Under the pieces are notes generated by a model. That model was not told the origin of the DNA and did not search any database. It saw nothing but the letters and a program-made list of their open reading frames with translations. The translations under genes and the position numbers were made by a program. From Elusimicrobiota bacterium (lineage in GTDB: Bacteria; CG03; SLGR01), in assembly GCA_003553445.1 (NCBI GenBank), contig PWEK01000002.1:1-33683 (forward strand): DNA of 33,683 nt, read 5' to 3'. Shown piece by piece: positions 17,492 through 29,000 of the stretch; within the stretch, counting starts at the first letter, position 1, and the number at the start of each line of letters is the position of its first letter.

Positions 17492-17803
17492 TTACGCTTT
17501 TATCTCCACATCTATTCCTGCCGGGAGTTCAAGCTTTCCCAGCTCATCAACCGTAACCGGTGTAGGTTCATGTATGTAAATCAGCCTTTTATGAATCCGC
17601 ATTTCAAACTGGTCCATTCCCCTTTTATCTACATGAGGCGATTTTACAACTGTATATTTTTTAACCTTTGTCGGCAACAATATCGGCCCGGAAATTTCCG
17701 AACCGGTTCTTCTTATTGTCGAAGCTATTTTCTCTACCGATTTATCGAGCATACGGTGATCGTACGCTTTCAACTTTATTCTTATTTTATTTTCGTTAGC
17801 CAT
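17492..17803 (-). CDS. rpsJ: Small-subunit ribosomal protein S10 (NusE)
   Basis: S10 lies in the small-subunit head and, as NusE, also binds NusG or NusB in transcription complexes. The 103-residue product has [20 protein letters not shown], the loop with [20 protein letters not shown] and the end [20 protein letters not shown]. Its ATG directly follows the tuf TAA with no spacer, so the str block runs straight into the S10 block. Confidence 0.98.
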   Translation of the reverse strand: MANENKIRIKLKAYDHRMLDKSVEKIASTIRRTGSEISGPILLPTKVKKYTVVKSPHVDKRGMDQFEMRIHKRLIYIHEPTPVTVDELGKLELPAGIDVEIKA

Positions 17804-19000
17804 TTACTCTATTATTTCCGTTACGACACCCGCTCCAACGGTGTGTCCGCCTTCTCTTATCGCAAACCTCAGCCCCTTTTCCATCGCTATAGGCTGTATC
17901 AGTTCTCCCTCTAAATCAACATTGTCTCCGGGCATAACCATCTCGCGCCCTTCAGGAAGCTTCGCCACACCGGTAACATCCGTTGTGCGAAAGTAAAACT
18001 GGGGACGATAACCGGAAAAGAAAGGTGTATGGCGACCGCCCTCTTCTTTGCTCAGGGCGTATATCTGACCCTTGAACTTCGTATGCGGCGTTATAGAACC
18101 GGGCTTTGCTATAACCTGGCCCCTCTCTATATCATCCTTCTCAACCCCCCTCAGCAAAACCCCTATGTTGTCTCCAGCCTGAGCCTCTTCCATCTCCTTG
18201 CGGAACATCTCCACACCGGTCACAACTGTCTCCCTGCTTTCAGGGGTCAATCCAACTATCTCAACCTTGTCGCCAACCTTTATCTTCCCTCTTTCAACTC
18301 TTCCCGTCGCTACCGTTCCGCGCCCGGTTATTGTAAACACATCCTCAACACTCATCAAAAACGGCTTATCTATATCCCTCTCAGGGTCGCTTATATACGA
18401 ATCCAGCGAATTAACCAGCTCATCTATCGGCTTGTATTCTTCACTCGAGGCATCTCCGCTCTCAAGCGCCTTCAGCGCCGAACCTTTTATTACCGGTATC
18501 TCATCACCGGGAAACTCATACTTGCTCAAAAGTTCTCTCACCTCTAGCTCCACCAGCTCCAGAAGCTCTTCATCATCCACCTGGTCGGTCTTGTTTAAAA
18601 ATACCACTATCTCCGGCACACCCACCTGCCGCGCAAGAAGAATATGCTCCCTCGTCTGGGGCATAGGCCCGTCAGCTGCCGATACAACAAGTATCGCTCC
18701 GTCCATCTGCGCCGCACCCGTTATCATATTCTTTACATAATCTGCATGCCCGGGACAGTCTACATGCGCATAATGCCTATTGTCTGTCTCATACTCCACA
18801 TGCGCCGTCGCTATCGTTATCCCTCTTTCCTTCTCTTCTGGCGCATTATCTATATCCGAAACATTTTTCACCTGAGCATACCCCTTGGATGTCAAATACT
18901 CAAGCATCGCCGCCGTCAGCGTCGTCTTTCCGTGGTCCACATGCCCTATCGTCCCTACGTTTAAATGCGGTTTTGTCCTCTGAAATTTCTCTTTTGCCAT
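17804..19000 (-). CDS. tuf: Elongation factor Tu, complete copy
   Basis: EF-Tu is the GTPase that delivers aminoacyl-tRNA to the ribosome. The 398-residue product has G1 GHVDHGKT at 19-26, G3 DCPGH near residue 80 and G4 NKTD near 135, then the two beta-barrel domains ([38 protein letters not shown]). AGGAGG precedes the ATG. Codon use differs from neighbours: eight of the first 12 Thr codons are ACG, whereas fusA has two ACG among its first ten. The last 148 bases match the second copy at the window edge except two silent changes. Confidence 0.99.
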   Translation of the reverse strand: MAKEKFQRTKPHLNVGTIGHVDHGKTTLTAAMLEYLTSKGYAQVKNVSDIDNAPEEKERGITIATAHVEYETDNRHYAHVDCPGHADYVKNMITGAAQMDGAILVVSAADGPMPQTREHILLARQVGVPEIVVFLNKTDQVDDEELLELVELEVRELLSKYEFPGDEIPVIKGSALKALESGDASSEEYKPIDELVNSLDSYISDPERDIDKPFLMSVEDVFTITGRGTVATGRVERGKIKVGDKVEIVGLTPESRETVVTGVEMFRKEMEEAQAGDNIGVLLRGVEKDDIERGQVIAKPGSITPHTKFKGQIYALSKEEGGRHTPFFSGYRPQFYFRTTDVTGVAKLPEGREMVMPGDNVDLEGELIQPIAMEKGLRFAIREGGHTVGAGVVTEIIE

Positions 19001-19015
19001 CTCTCTTTCCTCCTT

Positions 19016-21127
19016 TTAACCCAGCATCTTATCTGCAATCTGTTTTGGCACCTGCTCAAAATGCGAAGGCTCCATAAAATATGTTGCCCTTCCCTGGCTT
19101 ACCGATCTTATTGCTGTTGCATATCCAAACATCTCAGAAAGGGGTGAAAACCCCCTGATTATATGATATTCATTCTTGCTTACAAGCTCCTGAACATTAC
19201 CTCTTCTGGAGTTAAAATCAGATAATACATCTCCAAGATATTCACTTGGCACCGTTATTTCAAGCCTCATAATCGGTTCAAGAAAAACCGGCCTGCCTTT
19301 TTTTAAACCTGTTTTTGTTGCGCGGCTTGCTGCTATTTTAAATGACATTTTTGAGGAATCAACCTCATGATACGAGCCATCCCGCAGCACCGCTTTAACA
19401 TCTGTTACTTCAAAACCACCAAGGGTTCCGTCAGTCATTGCCCCCCTGACACCATCTTCGACTGCTGATATAAACTCCTTCGGTATTCTTCCTTCTCTTA
19501 TTTTATCCTCAAACAGAATACCTTCCCCTGCTTCAAGGGGCACAAAATCAATCTTTACATGTCCATACTGACCTCTTCCCCCTGTCTGCTTAACATATTT
19601 TTCCTCAACCTTGGCTTCTCTTGTTATTGTTTCCTTGTAAGTTACCACAGGTTCCGAAACGCGGCATTTTATGTTAAAATCTTCTCTGAGACGGGTAATC
19701 ACCACCTCAAGATGCAGCTCCCCCATTCCCTTTAATATTATCTGACCGCTTTCCTCATCAACCCCGATAACCAGCGTCGGGTCTTCTGATTTTAATTTAT
19801 CCAGCGCAATTGTCAACCTTTCTTCTTCAATTTTATTTTCAGCTTCCAGAGCAACTGATATGACAGGCTCGGGAAAATGTATTTCTTCAAGCAGTATCGG
19901 ATGTTTTCTGTCGCAAATAGTATCTCCCGTAGAGGTGTTTTTGGGTCCTACCAGCGCAGCTATCTCCCCGGCTGAAAATTCGTTTCTGTCTTCTCTTGAT
20001 TCAGCATGCATCTGAAGAATCCTGGAAATTCTTTCCTTTCCGTCTATATTTAGATTATATACAGTTTCCCCTTTTTTTATCTTTCCCGAATATATCCGGC
20101 AGAAAGCAAGGCGGCCGACATGGGGATCTGTCATAACCTTAAAAACCAGCGCCGAAAGGGGCCCTTCCGGATCGGCTTCCCTGGTTTCGGCCTCTTCTGT
20201 TTCCGGGTTTATGCCCTTTACGGGCGGAACTTCAAGTGGCGATGGCAGATAATCCACAACCGCATTCAAAAGAAGCTGTATACCCCTGTTTTTCAGGGCC
20301 GAACCGCACAAAACAGGCACTATATCAAGGTTTACTGTAGCCCTTCTGATGGCTTTCTTCAGGGTTTTTGCAGATATTTTTTTCTCATTCAGATACAGCT
20401 CCATTATTTCATCGTCTACCTCTGCAATACTTTCAAGCATTCTTCCCCGCATCTTCACGGCCTTTTCGAGCATATCCTCAGGAATATCTTCTTCCTTTAC
20501 CTTCATCCCCATTTTTCCCGCCTGCACTTTGGCTTTCATATCAATTAAATCTATTATTCCACGGAAACTATCTTCTTTCCCCAGGGGTATCTGAAGCGGG
20601 CATGGATTTGCTTTCAGGCGCTCTCGAATCTCTTCAGTAACCCTGAAAAAATCTGCACCCACCCTGTCCATTTTGTTTATAAAAGTTATTCTCGGCACGC
20701 TATATCTGTCCGCCTGCCTCCATACTGTCTCCGACTGGGGCTCAACCCCGCCTACTCCGCAGAAAACAACAACGCTTCCATCCAGTATTCTCAGCGACCT
20801 TTCAACCTCTACCGTGAAATCAACATGCCCGGGGGTATCAATAATATTTATTATTCCGTCACCCCACTTACACGTGGTAGATGCCGATGATATTGTTATT
20901 CCTCTTTCCTGCTCCTGCTTCATCCAGTCCATGACAGCAGTTCCCTCATGAACTTCACCTAACTTATAGGTTTTTCCCGAATAAAACAATATTCGCTCGG
21001 TAACTGTTGTTTTACCCGCATCAATATGCGCTACTATCCCTATATCTCTTAAATTTTTCAATTTCATTTTTTTATTTTCTTTTATCTTTTCCAATTTTCT
21101 TTCTTTAATTACTGCTTCTTCTACCAT
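19016..21127 (-). CDS. fusA: Elongation factor G
   Basis: EF-G is the translocation GTPase; it also works with RRF in ribosome recycling. The 703-residue reading has G1 AHIDAGKTT at 33-41, DTPGHVDF and NKMD, the [13 protein letters not shown] segment of domain IV and ADKMLG near the end. The start is uncertain. ATG at 21127 overlaps rpsG by seven bases and gives a longer, basic N-terminus than usual; ATG at 21067 would leave a 53-base gap and a rather short start; a TTG at residue 12 is a third choice. None has a strong Shine-Dalgarno sequence. I prefer 21127, given the overlapping style of this array. Confidence 0.95.
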   Translation of the reverse strand: MVEEAVIKERKLEKIKENKKMKLKNLRDIGIVAHIDAGKTTVTERILFYSGKTYKLGEVHEGTAVMDWMKQEQERGITISSASTTCKWGDGIINIIDTPGHVDFTVEVERSLRILDGSVVVFCGVGGVEPQSETVWRQADRYSVPRITFINKMDRVGADFFRVTEEIRERLKANPCPLQIPLGKEDSFRGIIDLIDMKAKVQAGKMGMKVKEEDIPEDMLEKAVKMRGRMLESIAEVDDEIMELYLNEKKISAKTLKKAIRRATVNLDIVPVLCGSALKNRGIQLLLNAVVDYLPSPLEVPPVKGINPETEEAETREADPEGPLSALVFKVMTDPHVGRLAFCRIYSGKIKKGETVYNLNIDGKERISRILQMHAESREDRNEFSAGEIAALVGPKNTSTGDTICDRKHPILLEEIHFPEPVISVALEAENKIEEERLTIALDKLKSEDPTLVIGVDEESGQIILKGMGELHLEVVITRLREDFNIKCRVSEPVVTYKETITREAKVEEKYVKQTGGRGQYGHVKIDFVPLEAGEGILFEDKIREGRIPKEFISAVEDGVRGAMTDGTLGGFEVTDVKAVLRDGSYHEVDSSKMSFKIAASRATKTGLKKGRPVFLEPIMRLEITVPSEYLGDVLSDFNSRRGNVQELVSKNEYHIIRGFSPLSEMFGYATAIRSVSQGRATYFMEPSHFEQVPKQIADKMLG

Positions 21128-21576
21128 CTGTAATGAGCAAACGCCTTGTTTGCTTCTGCCATTTTATGTGTTGCTTCTTTCTTGCGCACTGCTGCACCTT
21201 CATTGCGGGCAGCCATAACCAGCTCTTCTGCCAGAAAATCAGCGGTTGACCTTCCGGTTTTGGATCTAGTGATTTCAGTCATCCATCTTACTGCGAGAAC
21301 AATCCCCCTTCTTTCCGATACTTCAACCGGGACCTGGTATGTAGCTCCTCCGACTCTTCTGGATTTCACTTCAAGAAGAGGTTTTACGTTGTTTATAGCT
21401 TTTTCAAGCGCCTCCAGAGGCTCACATTTAAGCTTTTCTGAAGCCTTTTCCATTGCTCCGTATACGATTTTTCTGGCCTTTGTTTTCTTTCCATCCTGCA
21501 TTATTTTATTTATAAACATATATACTATCCGGCTGTTATACTTAAAATCGGTTTTATTCATCTTATCGTTTGTCAT
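21121..21576 (-). CDS. rpsG: Small-subunit ribosomal protein S7, short N-terminus
   Basis: S7 is the primary organiser of the 16S rRNA 3' domain and contacts E-site tRNA. The 151-residue product has [40 protein letters not shown] and the signature [15 protein letters not shown]. The usual basic start (PRR-type, about a dozen residues) is replaced by MTNDKMNKT. The ATG overlaps the rpsL TGA, with AGGA upstream, so the start is well supported. Confidence 0.96.
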   Translation of the reverse strand: MTNDKMNKTDFKYNSRIVYMFINKIMQDGKKTKARKIVYGAMEKASEKLKCEPLEALEKAINNVKPLLEVKSRRVGGATYQVPVEVSERRGIVLAVRWMTEITRSKTGRSTADFLAEELVMAARNEGAAVRKKEATHKMAEANKAFAHYRW

Positions 21577-21941
21577 GATTTTTTCCTGCCGTACTTTGAC
21601 CTACCCTGCTGCCTTCCTTCAACCCCGGCGGCATCCAATGCCCCTCTTATAACGTGATACCTGACACCCGGCAAATCCTTTACCCTTCCGCCTCTCAGCA
21701 GCACGATCGAATGTTCCTGAAGATTATGGCCTTCGCCGGGTATATATGCAGCCACATCCATTCCGTTTGTTAACTTCACCCTTGCAACTTTTCTTAGTGC
21801 AGAATTCGGTTTTTTCGGCGTGCTTGTAAACACCCTTACACATACACCCCTTTTCTGCGGGCACCCCTGCAAAGCGGGTGTTTTATATTTTTTCTTTATT
21901 TGTTTTCTACCTTTATTTATCAGTTGATTTGTAGTAGGCAT
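21573..21941 (-). CDS. rpsL: Small-subunit ribosomal protein S12
   Basis: S12 is at the decoding centre and monitors codon-anticodon pairing. The 122-residue product has [20 protein letters not shown] and [15 protein letters not shown]; Lys43 and the VKDLPGV block are the wild-type residues at sites where streptomycin-resistance changes are known. It starts three bases after rpoC, with no L7Ae-family gene between, unlike many Firmicutes. Confidence 0.98.
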   Translation of the reverse strand: MPTTNQLINKGRKQIKKKYKTPALQGCPQKRGVCVRVFTSTPKKPNSALRKVARVKLTNGMDVAAYIPGEGHNLQEHSIVLLRGGRVKDLPGVRYHVIRGALDAAGVEGRQQGRSKYGRKKS

Positions 21942-21944
21942 TTT

Positions 21945-24900
21945 TTAAAGCTCCTGTTTTACTTCTATTTCTTTCTTTTCTGATTCATTTTTGCCGGCGA
22001 ATAGTCCCGTTCCCACCGGAATTAGCTTTCCTATGATAACATTTTCCTTTAAGCCTTTCAAATTATCCACCTGCCCCGAAACCGCGGCTTCAGTCAATAT
22101 CCTTGTTGTTTCCTGAAAAGATGCCGCCGATATGAAACTTTCCCCTGAAAGCGACGCCTTGGATATACCTAATAGTTTAGGGACATATTTTGCAGGTTTC
22201 TTACCCTGTTCTTCAATCATTCTGTTTTTCTTATCAGCAACATTCTTCTTTACAATTTCCTTTTCAAGAAGCGTGGTATCCCCGCTGTCATATATTTGAA
22301 CATAGGACAGCATCTGCTTGATTATAATTTCAATATGCTTGTCGTTTATATTTACTCCCTGAAGCCTGTATACTCCCTGAATTTCATTTACAAGGTATTC
22401 CTGGACCTCCTTGTCCCCCTTCACCTGCAGCATATCGTGCGGGTTTATCGGCCCGTCAGTCAGCGGTTCACCAGCATACACCCTGTCTCCTTCATACACA
22501 ACAAGATGCTTGCCAGGAGGAACCACATATGTTTTTGACTCGGCTTTTTCGCTCTCAATTGTTACCTTGAAAGCGCCTTTTTCTATGGAGCCAAGCCTTA
22601 CTATGCCGTCAATTTCAGTGATTACTGCGCTGTTTTTCGGCTTTCTTGCCTCAAACAATTCCGTGACCCTTGGAAGACCCCCTGTAATATCCCTTGTTTT
22701 TATTACTTCCTGAGGGATTTTCGCCAGCACATCTCCGATTTCCACTTCATCGCCTTCGTTTACAACAAGATGGGTATCTACCGGAAGAGGATACATTTTT
22801 TTATCTCCGGATTTTGTTGTAATCTCTACCTGTGGATGTAGTTTGGGAGACTTATACGGAATTATAACCCTTTCTTCCCTGCCTGTGGCCTGGTTTACTT
22901 CAATCTTTGCCGTTATACCTTCTTTAATGTCTTTTAACTTTACTTTTCCTTTCTTCTCAGTAATAAGAGGAAGTGTAAAAGGGTCCCACTCAACTATAAC
23001 ATCGCCTCTTTCGACATGCTTTGGCTTTTCAGACGGCTTTATGTGAAAAAGAGCTCCGTATCTTATATCAAACTCTTCAACTTTTTTTCCTTTTTTTCTA
23101 ATTACTGCCTTTGCCTTTCTTGCAACATTTATCAAATCACCGTTTCTGTTCTTAATAAGTTTTTCTCCCATAAACTCGACCTCACCCTTATAGTGAGATA
23201 CCAGCGCGGAACGCTGTGCCACTTTTGACGCCGAACCGCCTATATGAAATGTTCTTAAAGTAAGCTGTGTTCCCGGTTCCCCAATTGATTGAGCCGCTAT
23301 AATTCCTACTGCCAGCCCCGGCCTTGCAAGCTTACCGGTTGAAAGATCCGAACCGTAACACTTGCTGCAAATTCCGTACTGCGTTTCACAGGTAAGCGGC
23401 GAACGTATTCTTATATTTATAATCTCGCTTTTTTCAATCTTCTTTGCAGCCTCGCTTGAAATAACCTCACCATCCTGCGCAATTTTTTCATCTGTCAGGG
23501 GGTCAACTATTGTCTGAAGGCTCACCCTTCCTTCAATCCTCTCTGCGAAAGGTTCAATAATTTCATTTCCTTCCTTTAAAGGCCCTACCCTTATGCCGTT
23601 TACGGTATTACAGTCTTCCTCGGTTATTACAATATTATGCGAGGTGTCGATAAGGCGCCTTGTTAAATACCCAGCGTCGGCCGTTTTTAAAGCTGTATCT
23701 GCAAGGCCCTTTCTTCCCCCGTGCGTCGAAATAAAATACTCCAGCACATCAAGCCCCTCGCGGAAATTTGACTTTATTGGCGACTCAATAATCTCACCCG
23801 TTCCTCCGGTTACTGATTTATGGGGTCTGCTCATAAGCCCCCTCATCCCGGCCAGCTGTCTTATCTGGTCCGAAGATCCACGCGCTCCCGAAGATGCCAT
23901 AAGCTGAATGGGATTAAACTTTGGCCCTTCACCGCTATAATTCTTTTTATCATCTTCAGTTATTTCTTTCATCATACAGTTTGCAATAACATCCGTTGCA
24001 TGGCTCCACACATCAATTATGGTGTTATACCGTTCTATATTTGTTATAAATCCCCTCTGGTAGTTCTGCTCGGCTTTTTTTACTTTCTTTTCAGCCTTAC
24101 TGATAGTTTCTTCTTTTACTGACGGAACATGCATGTCATCTATAGAAAGAGATATGTCGCTGACTGTGGCATATTTGTAACCAAGATTTTTTAAGGTGTC
24201 AAGAAGCCTGACGGTTTCATATTTTCCCACTTCCCAATAGCAAATATCCACTAGGTTCCTTAGGGTTTTCTTCGTCATCTCCTCGTTTATATATCCGATT
24301 TCGCCAGGAAGATGACCGTTGAAAACAACCCTTCCTACTGTTGTGTAATCCTCCCAGTTGTCGGGATTTTTCAATTCTTTTACTGACCATTTTTCATCTT
24401 CCTTTATTATGTTGAGACCAGCCACCTTTATTCGGGCATTTAAATCCACTTTATTCTGCTCATTTGCAGATTCAACCTCTTCCTTAGAAGAAAAAATCAT
24501 CCCGTCTCCCTTGACCCCCTTTTTCTCCCTGGTTAGATAATTACAACCCATTACTATATCCTGTGTGGGGGTGGCTATGGGTTTCCCGTTGGATGGGGAA
24601 ATAAGGTTGTTTGTAGCCATTACTATAGATTTTACCTCAATACATGCCTCAGGTGAGAGGGGAACATGAACAGCCATTTGATCACCGTCAAAATCAGCGT
24701 TAAAAGCTGTGCATACCAGCGGGTGAAGCTGTATAGCCTTTCCTTCTATTAATACCGGCTCGAACCCCTGAATTCCCAGCCTGTGCAGCGTCGGAGCCCT
24801 GTTTAACATTACAGGGTGGTCCTTTATTATTTCTTCTAATATATCGAAAACAATAGGACTTTTTTCTTCAAGGTAAGGCCTTGCCGACTTTATGTTGGCA

Positions 24901-26075
24901 GCCACCCCTTTTTTAATTAAGTCTCTCAATATATATGGCTTAAATAACTCTATAGCCATCTCCTTTGGAAGACCGCACTGGTTCATTTTAAGATGAGGGC
25001 CTATAACAATCACAGAACGCCCGGAATAATCAACCCTTTTTCCAAGCAGGTTTCTTCTGAATCTACCCTGCTTTCCTTTTATTGTATCAGAAAGAGATTT
25101 AAGCGGACGGTTGCCCATTCCGGTTATTTCCCTTCCCCGCGCGCCGTTTTCAATTAAGGCATCGACAGATTCCTGCAGGAGGCGCTTTTCATTATGCAGC
25201 ATTACACTGGGCGCGCCCATTTCAGTTATCTGCTTTAGCCTGTTGTTTCTGTTAATTATTCTTCTGTATAGGTCATTTAAATCAGATGAGGCAAATTTTC
25301 CGCCTTTCAGCGGCACCAGCGGCCGTAAATCCGGAGGTATTACCGGAACTGTTTTCAGAAGCATATGTCTCGGCTCATTTCCGGAGAGCAAAAGATCTTC
25401 CACTACCTTTAATCTTCTCCTCCAGCGCCTTCTTTTACCTTTACCCCCTTTTTCGGATGAAAGCTTTTCTCTTAAATCTTCCGCTATTTTTTTCAGGTTT
25501 ATATCATTTAGCAGTTTTTCCAGCGCTTCTCCGCCTATAAGCGCCTCAAACTCCGATCCATATTCATCTTTTAGAACCTGATAATCCTCTATCGATATGA
25601 GCTGCCCCACCTCCAACCGCCGGCTGCCGAGCATTATGCTTTCATCTTCCACTTTTGTCACTATATAAGCAGCGTAATATGCAATTCTTTCTACATCAGA
25701 ACGTTTAAGATTCAACAGCATCCCTATCCTTGAGGGAGGTTTATGTATATACCATATGTGGGCTACAGGCACCGCCAGTTCAATATGCCCCATTCTCTCT
25801 CTTCTTACCTCTTTCTCGGTAACCTCCACTCCGCATCTTTCGCACTCAACACCTTTGTGGCGTGGATATTTATACCGCCCGCAGTTGCATTCGTAATCCC
25901 TCATCGGACCGAATATGCATTCACAGAAAAGCCCATCTCTTTCCGCTTTAAAGGTTCTGTAGTTTATGGTTTCAGGCTTTTTTACTTCGCCATATGACCA
26001 TGAACGCACATCCTCTGGAGAGGCCATCATTAATCTCACTGAATTAAACTTATTATAATCTAACTGTTCAGGCAT
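21945..26075 (-). CDS. rpoC: DNA-directed RNA polymerase beta' subunit
   Basis: Beta' carries the catalytic magnesium site of RNA polymerase. The 1376-residue product has the N-terminal zinc site (C63, C65, C78, C81), the NADFDGDQM motif at 459-467 with Asp461, Asp463 and Asp465, the bridge-helix region around 755-800 (THGGRKGLADTALKTADAGY) and the second zinc site (C822, C896, C903, C906). The length and the absence of a long trigger-loop insertion point away from gamma-proteobacteria. It starts two bases after the rpoB stop. No intein is seen. Confidence 0.99.
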   Translation of the reverse strand: MPEQLDYNKFNSVRLMMASPEDVRSWSYGEVKKPETINYRTFKAERDGLFCECIFGPMRDYECNCGRYKYPRHKGVECERCGVEVTEKEVRRERMGHIELAVPVAHIWYIHKPPSRIGMLLNLKRSDVERIAYYAAYIVTKVEDESIMLGSRRLEVGQLISIEDYQVLKDEYGSEFEALIGGEALEKLLNDINLKKIAEDLREKLSSEKGGKGKRRRWRRRLKVVEDLLLSGNEPRHMLLKTVPVIPPDLRPLVPLKGGKFASSDLNDLYRRIINRNNRLKQITEMGAPSVMLHNEKRLLQESVDALIENGARGREITGMGNRPLKSLSDTIKGKQGRFRRNLLGKRVDYSGRSVIVIGPHLKMNQCGLPKEMAIELFKPYILRDLIKKGVAANIKSARPYLEEKSPIVFDILEEIIKDHPVMLNRAPTLHRLGIQGFEPVLIEGKAIQLHPLVCTAFNADFDGDQMAVHVPLSPEACIEVKSIVMATNNLISPSNGKPIATPTQDIVMGCNYLTREKKGVKGDGMIFSSKEEVESANEQNKVDLNARIKVAGLNIIKEDEKWSVKELKNPDNWEDYTTVGRVVFNGHLPGEIGYINEEMTKKTLRNLVDICYWEVGKYETVRLLDTLKNLGYKYATVSDISLSIDDMHVPSVKEETISKAEKKVKKAEQNYQRGFITNIERYNTIIDVWSHATDVIANCMMKEITEDDKKNYSGEGPKFNPIQLMASSGARGSSDQIRQLAGMRGLMSRPHKSVTGGTGEIIESPIKSNFREGLDVLEYFISTHGGRKGLADTALKTADAGYLTRRLIDTSHNIVITEEDCNTVNGIRVGPLKEGNEIIEPFAERIEGRVSLQTIVDPLTDEKIAQDGEVISSEAAKKIEKSEIINIRIRSPLTCETQYGICSKCYGSDLSTGKLARPGLAVGIIAAQSIGEPGTQLTLRTFHIGGSASKVAQRSALVSHYKGEVEFMGEKLIKNRNGDLINVARKAKAVIRKKGKKVEEFDIRYGALFHIKPSEKPKHVERGDVIVEWDPFTLPLITEKKGKVKLKDIKEGITAKIEVNQATGREERVIIPYKSPKLHPQVEITTKSGDKKMYPLPVDTHLVVNEGDEVEIGDVLAKIPQEVIKTRDITGGLPRVTELFEARKPKNSAVITEIDGIVRLGSIEKGAFKVTIESEKAESKTYVVPPGKHLVVYEGDRVYAGEPLTDGPINPHDMLQVKGDKEVQEYLVNEIQGVYRLQGVNINDKHIEIIIKQMLSYVQIYDSGDTTLLEKEIVKKNVADKKNRMIEEQGKKPAKYVPKLLGISKASLSGESFISAASFQETTRILTEAAVSGQVDNLKGLKENVIIGKLIPVGTGLFAGKNESEKKEIEVKQEL

Positions 26076-26077
26076 AA

Positions 26078-29000
26078 TTATTCTTTATTTTCCTTATTTT
26101 TCTCCAACAATACTTTTAACCCCAGAGCCTGCAGCTCCTTAACAAGAACCCTGAATGATTCGGGAACACTAGGTTCCTTTATTTCGTTACCCTTTATTAT
26201 TGACTCGTGCATCTCGGTCCTGGCTTTAACGTCATCACTCTTGTAGGTCAGAAACTCCTGAAGGGTATATGCAGCGCCGTAGCCCTCCATTGCCCAAACC
26301 TCCATCTCCCCGAACCTCTGTCCTCCGAACATTGCCTTTCCTCCAAGCGGCTGTCTTGTTATTAGAGAATAAGGGCCGGTTGCCCTTGCGTGAACCTTGT
26401 CTTCAGCCATATGCTCAAGTTTCATTATGTACATATATCCGGTTGTGATATTATTTCCAAGGACCTCTCCGGTTCTTCCATCATAAAGTTTTAACCTTCC
26501 GGATTCCGGCATATTGGAATCCTTTAGCATTTCTTTTACATCTTCTTCTTTGGCGCCGTCAAAAACCGGTGTGTATACCCTTACATTTTTGGCATTTGCA
26601 GCCAAACCGATATGAGTTTCCAGTATCTGACCCACATTCATCCTTGAAGGGACACCGAGCGGGTTGAGCAGTATATCCACCGGCGTTCCGTCTTCGGTGT
26701 AGGGCATGTCTTCTTCCGGCATTATCCTTGATATAACCCCCTTGTTTCCGTGTCTCCCGGCAACCTTATCACCGGGCGCAATTTTTCTGTTTGAAGCTAT
26801 ATACACCTTTACTTTTTTAGATACCATTACCGGTATCTCGTCGCCCTTATCCAGAGAAGCTATTTCCCTATCTTTTTCAATTTCTTTTTTTTCTATCATT
26901 GACTGAATAAGGAGCCTGTTTTTCTCTTTTATTTCATCATATTTTTCCTGTGTCAGATCTCCTTCCTTCAACCTGTTTCGCATCCGGCTGTTTTTCGAAT
27001 TTCTTTCTTTTCTAAGGTCTTCTATTTTTTCATTATATTTTTTTTCTATCTCTTTTATCTTATTTCTTTTTTCTTTCGAGGTTAATGTTCCTTTCCTGTC
27101 AAATACCTCAACCCTTATGACTTTTCCTTCCAGCCCCGGCGGAACCTTAAGTGATGTGTCTTTTACATCTTCCGCTTTTTTTCCGAATATTGTCTTTAAA
27201 AGCCTCACTTCCGGGGTATATCGGGTTTTTCCCTTCGGGGTAACTTTACCTACAAGTATATCCCCGGGCTGCACGTAAGATCCTGATGTGATAATACCAT
27301 TTTCATCGAGATTTCTCAGCTTTCGCTCACTGACATTGGGTATATCCCTTGTTATCTCTTCACTGCCGATTTTCAGATCCCTGGCCTCAACCTCTTCTTC
27401 ATGTATGTGTATTGTTGTGAAAGCGTCTTCTTTCACAAGCCTCTCGGATATAAGGACTGCGTCTTCAAAATTATACCCTTCCCAAGACATAAAAGCCGCA
27501 AGCAGGTTTCTTCCAAGAGCCAGTTCTCCTTTTGCCGTTCCCGGGCCGTCTGCTATTACCTGCCCGGCCTTGACACGGTCGCCTTTCTTAACCACCGGGA
27601 TCTGGTTGTAATTTGTATCCTGATTGCTTCTTATATATTTTTTCAAATCATAAACATCAACGTCCGAGGTAGTTTTTTTCTTTTTTTCCGATCCGTGTAA
27701 AATCACTATTCTTTTTCCGTCAGAATAAATAACTTCGCCGCTTCTTTCCGCCTTTACAATTGCTCCTGAATTTTCAGCAACAACAGATTCCATTCCCGTG
27801 CTCACAATAGGGGGTTCGGTAATTAACAGCGGCAGCGCCTGTCTTTGCATATTAGAACCCATTAATGCCCTGTTTGCATCATTATGCTCAAGAAAGGGCA
27901 CAAGCCCCGCGCCCGCGCTAACCATCTGTTTGGGGGATATGTCCATGTAGTCAATTTCATCTCTCGAAACCAGAGGGAATGTTCCCTTTTGCCTGGCTAT
28001 AATTAGCCCTTCCGGGAGATACCCCTTTTCATCAAGCCTTACGCTTCCCGGAGCAATTATTTTTTCATCTTCTATATCCGCCGTAATATATTCCACTTTA
28101 TCTGTGGCCCGGCCGTTTTCAACTTTTCTATATGGTGTTTCTATTAATCCGTATTCATTTATTCTCGCATAAATCGAGAGCGACGTTCTCAAACCTATAT
28201 TTGCTCCCTCAGGTGTTTCGATAGGACATATTCTTCCATAGTGAGTATGGTGAACGTCCCTGACCTCAAACCCCGCTCTTTTTCTGTTTAAACCTCCCGG
28301 GCCAAGAGCCGAAGTTCTTCTTTTGTGAGTCAATTCGGAAAGAGGATTTGTCTGAGCCATAAACTGCGATAGCTCTCCTGTGCCAAAAAACTTGTTTATT
28401 GAAGCGGCAACGGGGGCAGGATTTATCAGTGTTGACGGAGTTGCCTCTTCCGGTGGCTGCATATTCATTTTGCTCCGTATTAACCTTGCAAGATGGGTTA
28501 CCCCACGCCTCATTTGATTTTCCAATTGCTCTCCAACAGTTCTTACTCTACGGTTGCCGAGGTGATCAATATCGTCAATCTGACCTCCGGTACCGTTGTT
28601 GAGATTTATAATATATCTTGTTGCACATATTACATCCGACGGAGTCAGGTTTCTTCTGTCAAGTCCGGGCATTGGAAGACTGAATTCCTTATAAATATCC
28701 TTTAGTTTTTTATTTATCTTGTATCTGCCGACTTTTGTCAAATCATATTTTCGTGTTCCTTTAAAAAAAAGTGTATCAAAATATTCCTGAGCAGCCTCCG
28801 GTGTTATATGCTGCTGCGCTCTGAGAATTTTAAAAATTTCATATATGGCATCCATTTTCGTTTCTAGATTGTCCTTATTCAGAGTCAGGTGTATAGTCTG
28901 GTCATTTATTGTTTTTTCTTCCTCAAAATTATTAAAATCTGCAAGCTCTGCTTTTTTTATTCCAAGCTTTCTCCATTTATCCCCCAGCGCCTTATTTACA

